From an uncultured Acholeplasmatales bacterium (GTDB lineage Bacteria; Bacillota_I; Bacilli_A; ML615J-28; CAG-698), in the NCBI GenBank assembly GCA_937877075.1, contig CALEGD010000005.1, positions 1 to 62,654 of the forward strand: a DNA stretch of 62,654 nucleotides. The letters run 5' to 3'. Positions 34,270 to 43,854 of this stretch are shown here, piece after piece; within the stretch, counting starts at the first letter, position 1; each line of letters opens with the position of its first letter. The notes beneath the pieces were generated by a model. That model worked only from the letters and a program-made list of their open reading frames with translations, had not been told where the DNA came from and did no database searches. The position numbers were made by a program, and so were the translations under genes.

Positions 34270-37200
34270 ATGAGAAAATTTTTATTAGCATTCTTGATAA
34301 TATTATTTGGTATGTTTTTTACAGCTTGTAAACCAGAAAATACTAACCCTAATGGTAATGGTAATAACAATACTGATCCAGATCCTGATGAAGATCCGAA
34401 TCCTATTGTAACTCCAATAGTGGATCCTAAAGAAGATTCGAGAACTATGGTGTTAAAATCAACTAATGATGTGAATACGGCAATTTCTATCTGGAGAGCC
34501 TCTTACACTGAAGTAGGAATAAAATTCGTTATTTCAGTTTTGGATGACAATATCTTTACCGATAACATTTATGATATTGGCTTTGATGATAATGTCGAGT
34601 TTTTGATTAACAAGAAAACAAATTCTAATGGTTGGGACACTAATTACACATATCACTTTTTAATTAATCCTTCTGGTAAGGTATATTTTCAAAAAGCTAA
34701 TTCTTCAAATAGTTTGGGTGGAAGTTTTGATGTCACTCTAGGCGTTTCATATGGCGAAAATATGGAATACTATGTGAGATATACCACCTTGGAAGAAGAT
34801 GGCTTTGATGGATACGAAGCTACTGTCGAAATTGGCTATGAAATATTAAACGTAACCGAAGAAGAAGGCTTTGGCAATTTAGCAGTTTGTCCAGCAATGA
34901 GAAATTCCTTTGATTTGAAGAAGACCACATGGTCTCCGTATAATTCACATGGATGTGATTGGAGTGTTGCTTCTAGTTTTATCTTAGTAAATCAAGATGG
35001 AACCTTTGATTATAGTCCTTTAAATAACGTTGAAGTACTTTATGTTGGTGATACATCTATGGCTAGAAATAACTGGCTTACTTTTGCCAGTGATACAATG
35101 AATCAAGATGCTATCAATGTTTCAACAAGCACCTTAACTATTGAGGGTCTATTAGAAAACATCACTAATATTACAAGTTTCAATCCGAAAAAAATAATGC
35201 TTTATGTTGGTTCCAATGAAATTAATTCCGGTACTGATGGAAATACTGTCGGAACTAAAATAATTGAATTACTAGAAACTCTTCATGAATTACTTCCTGA
35301 AACTAGAATCTATGAGACGCTTATCGCACCTAATGAAAGATTCTTTAATAATTTTGATGAAGCTCAAATCGCTAATAGTTTAATCAACGAATATGCGGAG
35401 AAGAATGATTTCTTAGAAACAATTGATTTAAACAATTATCTATTAGATAATGATAATGAATGTATTATCGGATATTTCATAGATGGAGTTCATTTTAACC
35501 AAATTGCTTATAATTTATGGACCTATTTAATGCGGGATAAATTAGGTGAAAGTCAAGTTGATTTAGGTGATATTCTAGGGGATAGTGAGTACTTCCGTTC
35601 ATCAAAAGCTTATCAATTAATAACTGATGCCAATGGAGATGAATGCATTGAAAGTATTGGCGATTATGATCAATATACCTACTTTGCGAATAAAGCAACT
35701 AATGCCTTTACCTCATCTATCAGTTTGACGGCTATTGAAGTATTTAATAATGATCAATATCCTAAATTTGGGTTGATTATTTCTAATCATGACACCACAT
35801 TGTTCTTCTATATTGACGGAAGCAATCAATTATCAACCCAAAGAGTAGGTTATGTTTATTTTACAAATAACCGCAATTGGGATTGGGCTAACAGTAAAGA
35901 AGTATATTCTGATATTAATTACAGTAATGGTGAATATACAAAACTAACGGCTATTAGAAATGGAGCTAAGATATCATTACTGGTGAATAATGAAGAAGCA
36001 TTTGTAATTAACGATAGTCATTTTGGTCTGGATAATACAAATGCTGGAGTATTAAGTTTCAATTCTCACTTACTATTAAAAGATCCATTCTATGAAGAAG
36101 ATGTTTTAGATGATGACGGCAATGATAAGGGTTGGTTAATTTCCGCGACTTCCGAAAAAACAGCTAATCCTGTTTCTAATGCGATTGATGGTAATCTAAA
36201 TACAGCTTGGATTGCTGATGACCTTAATACTCAAGTAGTAACTTTAGATATGTTAGAAGTTTATCCTGTTACTAAGGTTACCCAACAATTTGCAGTCAGT
36301 GATATATGGCGTTTTAAGATTGAAATGTCTTTAGACGGAACTAATTGGGCAGTTATTTCTGATAAAATGACAGGCGTAGATACTGAAAAATATGAGGTTC
36401 TTGTTACTGGTTATTATAGATACCTTAGATTAACAGTTGAAGGAAGTGAAGACCTTAATCCTGCATCAAGTGTCGAACTGACGGTTGAAAGAGGGGAGCT
36501 GCATAAAGGCACCAATATCGCCAGAGGTCTTAAAGGTAGTGCACAAGATTGGTCGGGAGGATATGAAACTGAATTGGCATTGGATGGAGATTTCAATACC
36601 GCCTGGACTGCTTATGATGGTAACTTTCCGAAATACTGGGCTGTTGAATGGAATTATACGGTTTATATCAATACGCTTGAAATATTCCTAATCAATGAAG
36701 GAGTCTGGAACTTTGAAATCGAAGTCAGATTAGAAGACGGTTCATGGGTTAAACCTTTAGAAGCAAGAGATTATGAAGGAAATCACTTTGTATTACCTTT
36801 AAATATCGAATGTAATGCCGTCTTGTATCGAGTTTTTAGTGGACCGGGATGGGCACATATTGTTGAAATGAATGTTTTTGGATTTAAAGATCAAACATAT
36901 TATGCTGATCAACAAAATAAGGATAATTATCGTGTTTATGATTTAGAGTATCCAACCTATGTTGATAAGATAGCTTTAAAAGATGATGAAATCAGCAACT
37001 TCCTTATTGAGGGTTCATTAGATGGAGTTACTTGGGAAGCAATTAATCCTTCTAAATTAGCTTATATTGAAGTTGGAAAATGTTATCGCTATATTCGTTA
37101 TAACGAAAACGGGCTAGCAAGTGATAATTTAAAAATCTTTGGTACTTCTTTAGTAAATGATTTAGTTATGTATCGTTTAGGCGTAGCATCTGATTCATCG

Positions 37201-37587
37201 GCTGATCCTAATTTTAGTCCTAAATATGTAACAACCAATCCGGAAAACATTCTTTATAACACATATTTTTGGTGCGCATCCTCGTTTGGAGGAGAGCATT
37301 GGTTAGAGTTTGATTTAGGCAGGCCGAGTGTAATCTATAAAGTTGTTCAAAAGTTCCAAGATCCTGATCGTGAATACAAATTTAAAATTGTAGGATCTAT
37401 TGATGGAGAAGAATGGGTAACATTGCGAAATAATTATGATGTGCCAGCTTTCGGCCAAGCGTTTGAAGCAATTCCAGCAGAAGGGAATAATGTCTTCCGT
37501 TATATTAAATTGCTTATTATTGATCTTGAATGGGCAAATAGTAATCAATTCCAAGTATTTGGTATTGGTTCCCCGACGCAAGAATAA
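34270..37587 (+). CDS. Lipoprotein with CBM9-like, SGNH-esterase-like and F5/8 type C modules
   Basis: An ~1105-residue lipoprotein (lipobox FFTAC, Cys near residue 21, then an Asn/Asp-rich linker). Residues ~55-225 resemble a CBM9-type binding domain. Residues ~255-430 form an SGNH-hydrolase fold: VLYVGDTSMARNNW, YVGSNEINS and DGVHFNQ match blocks I, III and V, but the nucleophile position is Thr262 (next to Ser263) rather than Ser. Residues ~440-610 contain the YPKxG module shared with two other lipoproteins. The last ~480 residues are F5/8 type C modules closely similar to those of the preceding protein and end at the point where that protein's catalytic barrel begins. ATG 34270 follows AGGTGA. 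Confidence 0.8.
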   Translation: MRKFLLAFLIILFGMFFTACKPENTNPNGNGNNNTDPDPDEDPNPIVTPIVDPKEDSRTMVLKSTNDVNTAISIWRASYTEVGIKFVISVLDDNIFTDNIYDIGFDDNVEFLINKKTNSNGWDTNYTYHFLINPSGKVYFQKANSSNSLGGSFDVTLGVSYGENMEYYVRYTTLEEDGFDGYEATVEIGYEILNVTEEEGFGNLAVCPAMRNSFDLKKTTWSPYNSHGCDWSVASSFILVNQDGTFDYSPLNNVEVLYVGDTSMARNNWLTFASDTMNQDAINVSTSTLTIEGLLENITNITSFNPKKIMLYVGSNEINSGTDGNTVGTKIIELLETLHELLPETRIYETLIAPNERFFNNFDEAQIANSLINEYAEKNDFLETIDLNNYLLDNDNECIIGYFIDGVHFNQIAYNLWTYLMRDKLGESQVDLGDILGDSEYFRSSKAYQLITDANGDECIESIGDYDQYTYFANKATNAFTSSISLTAIEVFNNDQYPKFGLIISNHDTTLFFYIDGSNQLSTQRVGYVYFTNNRNWDWANSKEVYSDINYSNGEYTKLTAIRNGAKISLLVNNEEAFVINDSHFGLDNTNAGVLSFNSHLLLKDPFYEEDVLDDDGNDKGWLISATSEKTANPVSNAIDGNLNTAWIADDLNTQVVTLDMLEVYPVTKVTQQFAVSDIWRFKIEMSLDGTNWAVISDKMTGVDTEKYEVLVTGYYRYLRLTVEGSEDLNPASSVELTVERGELHKGTNIARGLKGSAQDWSGGYETELALDGDFNTAWTAYDGNFPKYWAVEWNYTVYINTLEIFLINEGVWNFEIEVRLEDGSWVKPLEARDYEGNHFVLPLNIECNAVLYRVFSGPGWAHIVEMNVFGFKDQTYYADQQNKDNYRVYDLEYPTYVDKIALKDDEISNFLIEGSLDGVTWEAINPSKLAYIEVGKCYRYIRYNENGLASDNLKIFGTSLVNDLVMYRLGVASDSSADPNFSPKYVTTNPENILYNTYFWCASSFGGEHWLEFDLGRPSVIYKVVQKFQDPDREYKFKIVGSIDGEEWVTLRNNYDVPAFGQAFEAIPAEGNNVFRYIKLLIIDLEWANSNQFQVFGIGSPTQE

Positions 37588-37597
37588 GTTTAAGAAT

Positions 37598-37637
37598 AAC
37601 CGAAATGAACAAAATATTCATATCGGTTTTTCTTTTA
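37598..37637 (+). terminator. Intrinsic terminator after the first locus operon
   Basis: AACCGAAATGAA / TTCATATCGGTT (one mismatch) followed by TTTTCTTTT. Confidence 0.8.
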
Positions 37638-37691
37638 GGGTTGTATATCGATGGTTATTGAAAATCCTTAATTTTATATAAAATCTTTATT

Positions 37692-37745
37692 TGGTTGACA
37701 TTAACCTTAATGTAATGTAAAATATTGATATACAAACGTTTACTA
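37692..37745 (+). promoter_or_regulatory. lacI promoter with two operators (module copy A)
   Basis: TTGACA (37695-37700), 17-base spacer, TAAAAT (37718-37723). CATTAACCTTAATG (37699-37712) overlaps the -35 end and spacer, and GTTTAC-type AAACGTTT (37734-37741) lies after the start point. The stretch is almost identical to 54292-54345 upstream of the sugar ABC importer. Placement predicts autorepression of the regulator. Confidence 0.8.
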
Positions 37746-37793
37746 AATTTTTCACTTACACAAAAACGTTATTTTTTTATAAAGAGGGGTATT

Positions 37794-38786
37794 ATGATTG
37801 CAAAAAGAAATGTTAGGCTAATTGATATTGCTAGAGAAGTAGGGTGTACAGTAAATACAGTATCACGTGCACTTCGTGATAAAAGAGATATTGGACATGA
37901 AACTAAAGTAAGAGTTAAGGAAGTGGCGGACAGATTAGGGTATATTCCTAATTCAATAGCAACCAGTTTAAGAAGTGGCTTATCCTATACAGTCGCGATT
38001 GTTTTTGATAATTTGATCAACCCATATTACATGATTATGACTGATAAAATTCATCGGCGACTGGATTCGCTTAATTATGCAACAATGGTTTTTGCTGCTT
38101 ATAATTATATGTTTAACATGGATTCACTTAATCCCATAATGTCCAGAAAAGTTGACGGTATTATTACATTCCTTGAACCCAGCTTGGAAGTAGTCGAGAC
38201 CTGTAAAAACAATAATATTCCCATTATTTTATTGGGAAGAAAAAATACACGTTTAGAGATTGATTCGGTTTCTACGGATGACTATGCCGGCGGATTTAAG
38301 GTTGGAGAATTATTTATTAAAAATGGGGTAAAAAATGTCGGTTATCTGGGTGCTCCACGCGAAATTGAATGTTCTGTAAGAAGACAAAACGGATTAAGGG
38401 ATGCATTTTTAAAATACAATCAACCATATCATGAAGAAAACATAAGATATATGGCCGAAAGAAGTATGTTTGAAGAAATAGATATATTACTAAAGAATCA
38501 CGTCGATGGTATTTTCTTCTTTAATGATTTAATGGCTTTTGAAGGTATGAAATACCTGAAGGAAAAAGAGTATAAAGTACCAAACAGAATTAAAGTTGTA
38601 GGTTACGATGATATAGCTCAAGAATTTCCTATTCCTGTTTCATTGACTACCGTCGCATCGGATAAAGATTTAATTGTTAATACTGCGGTTGATATCTTAT
38701 ATTATAAAATGCAGAATAAAGAGAAAAATTCTATTGTTAAAGCACTAGATATTGATGTGGAAGTTAAATTAGGATCTACCATATAA
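37794..38786 (+). CDS. LacI-family transcriptional regulator of the polysaccharide locus
   Basis: A 330-residue LacI/GalR-family protein. The N-terminal helix-turn-helix (RLIDIAREVGCTVNTVSRAL) is followed by the hinge region (KEVADRLGYIPNSIATSLRSG) and a periplasmic-binding-protein-like effector domain (IVFDNLINPYYM...VDGIITFLEP...STDDYAGGFKVGELF...FFFNDLMAFEGMKYL...VGYDDI). It should release its operators on binding a sugar or oligosaccharide from the locus substrate. ATG 37794 follows AAAGAGGGG; the longer frame to 37725 would begin inside the promoter. The CATTAACGTTAATG-type sites around it, including in its own promoter, are the likely operators. Confidence 0.93.
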   Translation: MIAKRNVRLIDIAREVGCTVNTVSRALRDKRDIGHETKVRVKEVADRLGYIPNSIATSLRSGLSYTVAIVFDNLINPYYMIMTDKIHRRLDSLNYATMVFAAYNYMFNMDSLNPIMSRKVDGIITFLEPSLEVVETCKNNNIPIILLGRKNTRLEIDSVSTDDYAGGFKVGELFIKNGVKNVGYLGAPREIECSVRRQNGLRDAFLKYNQPYHEENIRYMAERSMFEEIDILLKNHVDGIFFFNDLMAFEGMKYLKEKEYKVPNRIKVVGYDDIAQEFPIPVSLTTVASDKDLIVNTAVDILYYKMQNKEKNSIVKALDIDVEVKLGSTI

Positions 38787-38816
38787 AGATTAAAGATTCT
38801 AATTTTAAATAGTTAC

Positions 38817-38830
38817 CATTAACGTTAAAG
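38817..38830. promoter_or_regulatory. LacI-type operator CATTAACGTTAAAG
   Basis: Member of the locus operator family; one mismatch from CATTAACGTTAATG. It lies between lacI and the 39002 operon. Confidence 0.65.
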
Positions 38831-38880
38831 CAAACAGATTAGTTGCTAATGTTCAAATGATTAGTAGCCTTAACTCTTAA

Positions 38881-38894
38881 CTTTAACGATAATG
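38881..38894. promoter_or_regulatory. LacI-type operator CTTTAACGATAATG
   Basis: On the other strand this reads CATTATCGTTAAAG, nearly the same as the site at 54434. Its centre is 64 bp, about six helical turns, from the site at 38817, so a looped repressor dimer pair is possible. A weak TTTAAC / TTAAAT promoter (38882-38910) could overlap it; I see no better promoter for the 39002 operon. Confidence 0.6.
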
Positions 38895-39001
38895 CATATT
38901 TCTTTTAAATTTATGATTTGTCGATTTTTTAGAATTTAAATGATTGATGGAGAAAACAATGAAATATAAAATAAGCTTATAGGTACAAAAGGAGGAAAAC
39001 A

Positions 39002-42000
39002 ATGAAGAAAAAAATATTGTACTTAGTACTATTTATCCTACTCTTTGGTGTAGTTGGTTGTGATAAGACAGAACCACCGATTATTCCGAGTGACATTGAA
39101 GTTGCTTCTGTAGCAATCAACAAATCTAATGAAACCTTATATGTAGGAGGTAAAATTCAATTAAAAGTTAGTGTATTACCAAGTAATGCAACTAACAAAA
39201 CAGTGACATGGTCAACTAGTAATGAAGGAGTTGCCAAGGTCTCAAGTGACGGGTTAGTGGAAGCGGTTTCAGTAGGAACGGCTACTATCACTGCAAAATC
39301 AAATAATGATAAGACAGCAACTATGACTGTTGATGTCGTTAAGGATGAAGAACTGCCCGAGGGAGTAATCTTTGCTTCTAATTTTGATTCTGCTATCATG
39401 CCTAGAAACTTTGTTGTTAATAATGGTGGTGGCGGAAATACCTACATCAGTGATGGTCAGTTAAATATGTCTACAGTCGGACAAGGCACAACTTCAGCAA
39501 ACATCATTTTTGATGAAGCTTTGTACGGAACTGTTGTTGTAGAAACAAGTATTAAAGTAAATAAACCAGCTTTTACAAATGCTTTGTATTTTTATACAAG
39601 CGGAAACTCTACTGATGATATTGTTGCTACTGTTGCATTTGAAAACGGCTATATTAAATATCATGACGGTAGTGGTTGGAAGAACATAGTCCAATACAGT
39701 TTTGGTGTATGGTACGACCTTACTATGGTCTTACATATTGGCGAAAGACTAGAGGGAAGCGATAAAGGTAATTTTGACTTAACTATCAATGGTGGAACTT
39801 ATCGGAATTTGTCGTTCAGAAATGGTGGTGACGGCAAAGAAGACAATATTTGGAGACTTTACTTAGCCTCAGAAAAATCAGATTCAGAGTTTGCCTATGA
39901 TTATTTAAGAATTTTCCAAATTGATCTTCCGAAGATTCAACTTGAAAGTAATGAAGGAACTGCGGATATTGATAGCAATCCAACTTACGAGTTTAATTAT
40001 GTTGTTACCGGGATTCCAACTCCAGAAGTAACAATAACCGCCGACAAACCGACAGGATATACCATCGCGGACAATGTGGTAACCTTTACAGCTGCAGGAA
40101 CTTATGTATTTACACTTACTGCAACTAATCAAGGAGGAAAAACATCAGAAGAGGTAGTTATTGAGGTTACTGGCAATATTGTAGCACCGCTGATAGAGGT
40201 TCTTGAGAGAGAAAAAATATTAATCTTAAGCCAAGAAAACATCTACAGATTAAAATATAATATTATTTCTGGTGAACCTGAACCAACCATAAATATTTCC
40301 GGAGATAAAGATAACGGCTTTGTATTAAATGAAAATGAAATTTCCTTTACCATAGCAGGACATTATGTATTTACTATAACTGCAACTAATGCAGGCGGCT
40401 CAGTAAGTGAAGATGTAAATATTTTAGTTTTGGAAACTGAAACTGTAGTGGATTATGATTTTAATGAAATGCCTGTGAATGCAGAAATAGATACTTCCGG
40501 AACTGGAAGCGTCGATATCGTTGACGGAAGTTTAAATATAAAAGCTAACGGCGTAACTAATTATGGTTTTATTAAATTACCATTTAATCATAAATTAGAA
40601 AATAAAGTAATTATTGAAACCAGAGTTAAAGTCAGTGGACCCGCCTTTGCAAACATTATTTATTTAATGGCAAACAATAACAACAATGATAGGGCGGTAA
40701 CTATTGGTTTGTTTGAAGGAAATTTAAGAATTCATAATGAAAGTACTTGGGTTGACATTGCGCCTGTAGAATATGGTCAATATTATGATATTGTTGTATT
40801 TCTTGATATTGAGAATGCTACTTACCAATTATTGTTAGATAACGTTAATCTTGGAACTTTTCCGTTTAGAAATAAACAATTTAAGGATGATATTACTCAT
40901 TTCCATTTGGGTGCGGATAAAACTGGCACGGATATGTATATTGATTACTTAAAGCTAAGTTATCTCACAACTCCTGAAATTGTTTTAAACGAAGCTGAAA
41001 CAATGATTGAACTTAGCGAAAATACCATCTATGAGTTAGATTATTCCGTAAAAAGTTCATATCCTCTTGCTTCAGTTGATATCACTGGGTATCCTGTTGA
41101 GGGATATACAATCGAAAACGACGTAGTAACCTTTAATAGAGCGGGAGTATATACCTTTACAATCACCGCAAGTAATATTGGAGGCAGTGATTCAAAAACT
41201 GTAACTATTACAGTTGTTGGTCTTGATGCTGCTCCGACACTTACAATTAACGAAGAAGAAATTACTTATGATATAAATAGTCTTGAACCTTTAGTTTTAG
41301 GTTATACGGTTACCGGATACCCAGATCCGACGATTGAAATTGCAGCTAATTTGGAAACCGGATTCATTTTAGTCGGAAACACTGTTACATTTACAGAGGT
41401 TGGAACCTATGTGTTTACAATCACCGCAAAAAATGAATCAGGGACTGTCTTTGATACAATTACCGTAGTAGTTGAAAAACCTGAGACTTTACCTGAAATT
41501 ATTATAGATGAAGTATTTAATCATGATTTAACTGAAGGTGCATTTGAAGTAGATTTCCTCTTAGGCGGAAATCCCGCCCCAACATACACTATTACTAGTG
41601 AATCTGATGCTTTAATCGAAGATAAATTTATTACCTTTAGTACACCGGGAACTTACTTATTTACCATCATCACCACGAACTCTGAAGGTAGTGTAAGCAA
41701 AGATTTCACGGTAGAAGTTGTGGAACTTTATGCACCAGAAATTGTAGTAAATGAAGAGTATAAAGAAGTTAATTTAGCTGTTTCGCCTTCATATACTTTA
41801 GATTACTTAGTAAATGGTACTCCTGAAATCAAGACTGTTATTACCGTAGACCAAGAAACTGGCTTTAGTCTGAAAGGTAATAATGTAGGTTTTACACTTC
41901 CTGGAACCTATGAATTTACTATTACATCAACTAACCTTAAGGGCGAGGATAAAAGATTTATTATTGTAGATGTGGTGGAACCTACAAACGGAAATTATAT

Positions 42001-43840
42001 ATATAATAATGATTTCAATGAAGTTCCGACAGAAGGCCTGACCTTCACAAATGGAGCTTATGCGGAAGTTGTTGACGGAGCTTTAAAACTCTCCACCACG
42101 AACCAAGGTGTAGCGAAAATGGCGATTCCTTTCGGAGATTATTTCACCGGAACTATTGCAATAAAAACAAGGATTAAAACAGTTGGTGGTGCAGGAAATA
42201 TTATCTTCTTATATTCCGGAACAACTAATGTCCTAGGGTTGTTAATTGACGGATATCAACTTAGATATCATAACGGAAAAGGCTGGACTAATGTTGGCTT
42301 TGTTTTCCAAGCCGACCAATGGGTGGAAGTTATGGCTGTTGTTACCCTAGGTAGCGGTGTTTTTGATTTATATGTAGATGGTCATAAATTTGCAGCTTTG
42401 TCGCTAAGAAATACCGGTCAAGTAGAATTCACAACTAACCAAATCAGTAATCTTGGAATTGATGGCAGAAGTAATATTGATATGTATTATGACAATTACC
42501 AAATTTATGATTTAAATCCCGTTATTACAATTGAAGATGATTCCCTAGGAACCAGCTTAGAAGAACCGACCGTTTCTCTAGATTATCAAGTTTCTTCGAG
42601 ACTGGATACGGAAGTTGAAATCATCTCAAATATTGAAGAGGGTTATGAAATAACCGGTAATGAAATTACCTTCTCAAAAGCAGGTACTTATGTATTCACT
42701 ATTAAGGCAAGCAATGAATGCGGTTCGTCATTAAAAAATGTAACGATTGTCGTTTCCGAATCTTATATTGATCCAGAAATAGTTATTATTGAAACTGAAG
42801 CTGAAGTAGATTTAGCGGGAGCAAACCCCACTTATACATTAAAATATGAATTAAATATTGCCGTTCCGACAGCGAATCTTGAAGTAACTTGCGATGAAGA
42901 GGATGGTTTTGTCTTAAACGGAAATACAGTTAGATTTAGTCTTCCTGGCACTTATACATTTACACTGAATTATTCTAACGGTCGTGCTACCGATTATAAG
43001 ACTATTACGGTAAATGTTTTAGAATCTGAGGTTGAAGAATTTATTAATGAAGATTTCAATTCCTCTACCGATATCCCAGCTGATTTTGAAAAAATTCAAT
43101 CAGGCTCCGGAAATATTGAAATTCTTAGCGGTCTTGAAGGGGCTTTTGGAAATGTCTTAAATCTCCGCACCGGTACAACAACCGGGAAAGTTGATGTCAA
43201 TAAATATTTTGATTCACCTCTCAACGGTATTGTTGTTGTGAAGACAAGAGTAATGGTCGGAAGTGATGCCTTTAGTAATGTTTTATTCTTCAAATCAGCT
43301 GATAATTCAACTGTCGCATGTATCGCCTTTGAAAATGGATTTATCAGATATCATGCCGGCGGAGGCTGGATTAATACTAATGTCCCTTATATTCATCATA
43401 CTTGGTATGAATTAAAAGTTGTATTGAATACTATAGAAGCGAAATATGATTTCTTTGTAAATAATGAATATATAGGTAACTTTGGTTTTAGAACACCGGG
43501 TCAAAGGGATAATATTACTTATCTAAATCTGGCATCTGATAAAACTAATGCCGATATGTATTATGATTACTTAGAAATGTATTATGTTCCTGAAATTCTT
43601 GTTCTTGAGGAAAACAAGGAAGCAAGTATCAGTATTTCCAGCGGAACATATGAATTGATTTTTGACGTTTTAGGATTGGTTGATCCGATAGTTATTACCT
43701 GTGATCAAACTAATGGCTGGACTTTGGATAATAAGACAGTAACATTTACAGAGGTTGGAACTTATCTCTTTACAATTTCTGCTTCCAACAATGGCGTGCT
43801 TACTAGTTCTAAAACAATAACAATATTGGTAACTGACTGA
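39002..43840 (+). CDS. Giant surface lipoprotein with alternating LamG-like and Ig-like domains
   Basis: A 1612-residue lipoprotein (lipobox VVGC, Cys near residue 20). Residues ~35-118 are a BIG2 Ig-like domain (VAINKSNETLYVGGKIQL...LPSNATNKTVTWSTS). Four concanavalin-like (LamG/jelly-roll) modules at ~120-310, ~480-655, ~1000-1170 and ~1346-1525 share the core VxxETRIKV...FAN.(I/L)YF and ..AFENGYIRYHxGxGW. Between them are eight or so Ig-like repeats of ~80 residues with the signature G-x-T-V-x-F-T-x-x-G-T-Y-x-F-T-I-x-A-x-N. No catalytic motif is seen. It looks like a flexible stalk of polysaccharide-binding heads. AGGAGG precedes the ATG; GH115 follows after 14 bases. Confidence 0.85.
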   Translation: MKKKILYLVLFILLFGVVGCDKTEPPIIPSDIEVASVAINKSNETLYVGGKIQLKVSVLPSNATNKTVTWSTSNEGVAKVSSDGLVEAVSVGTATITAKSNNDKTATMTVDVVKDEELPEGVIFASNFDSAIMPRNFVVNNGGGGNTYISDGQLNMSTVGQGTTSANIIFDEALYGTVVVETSIKVNKPAFTNALYFYTSGNSTDDIVATVAFENGYIKYHDGSGWKNIVQYSFGVWYDLTMVLHIGERLEGSDKGNFDLTINGGTYRNLSFRNGGDGKEDNIWRLYLASEKSDSEFAYDYLRIFQIDLPKIQLESNEGTADIDSNPTYEFNYVVTGIPTPEVTITADKPTGYTIADNVVTFTAAGTYVFTLTATNQGGKTSEEVVIEVTGNIVAPLIEVLEREKILILSQENIYRLKYNIISGEPEPTINISGDKDNGFVLNENEISFTIAGHYVFTITATNAGGSVSEDVNILVLETETVVDYDFNEMPVNAEIDTSGTGSVDIVDGSLNIKANGVTNYGFIKLPFNHKLENKVIIETRVKVSGPAFANIIYLMANNNNNDRAVTIGLFEGNLRIHNESTWVDIAPVEYGQYYDIVVFLDIENATYQLLLDNVNLGTFPFRNKQFKDDITHFHLGADKTGTDMYIDYLKLSYLTTPEIVLNEAETMIELSENTIYELDYSVKSSYPLASVDITGYPVEGYTIENDVVTFNRAGVYTFTITASNIGGSDSKTVTITVVGLDAAPTLTINEEEITYDINSLEPLVLGYTVTGYPDPTIEIAANLETGFILVGNTVTFTEVGTYVFTITAKNESGTVFDTITVVVEKPETLPEIIIDEVFNHDLTEGAFEVDFLLGGNPAPTYTITSESDALIEDKFITFSTPGTYLFTIITTNSEGSVSKDFTVEVVELYAPEIVVNEEYKEVNLAVSPSYTLDYLVNGTPEIKTVITVDQETGFSLKGNNVGFTLPGTYEFTITSTNLKGEDKRFIIVDVVEPTNGNYIYNNDFNEVPTEGLTFTNGAYAEVVDGALKLSTTNQGVAKMAIPFGDYFTGTIAIKTRIKTVGGAGNIIFLYSGTTNVLGLLIDGYQLRYHNGKGWTNVGFVFQADQWVEVMAVVTLGSGVFDLYVDGHKFAALSLRNTGQVEFTTNQISNLGIDGRSNIDMYYDNYQIYDLNPVITIEDDSLGTSLEEPTVSLDYQVSSRLDTEVEIISNIEEGYEITGNEITFSKAGTYVFTIKASNECGSSLKNVTIVVSESYIDPEIVIIETEAEVDLAGANPTYTLKYELNIAVPTANLEVTCDEEDGFVLNGNTVRFSLPGTYTFTLNYSNGRATDYKTITVNVLESEVEEFINEDFNSSTDIPADFEKIQSGSGNIEILSGLEGAFGNVLNLRTGTTTGKVDVNKYFDSPLNGIVVVKTRVMVGSDAFSNVLFFKSADNSTVACIAFENGFIRYHAGGGWINTNVPYIHHTWYELKVVLNTIEAKYDFFVNNEYIGNFGFRTPGQRDNITYLNLASDKTNADMYYDYLEMYYVPEILVLEENKEASISISSGTYELIFDVLGLVDPIVITCDQTNGWTLDNKTVTFTEVGTYLFTISASNNGVLTSSKTITILVTD

Positions 43841-43854
43841 ATATAGGAGAGATG

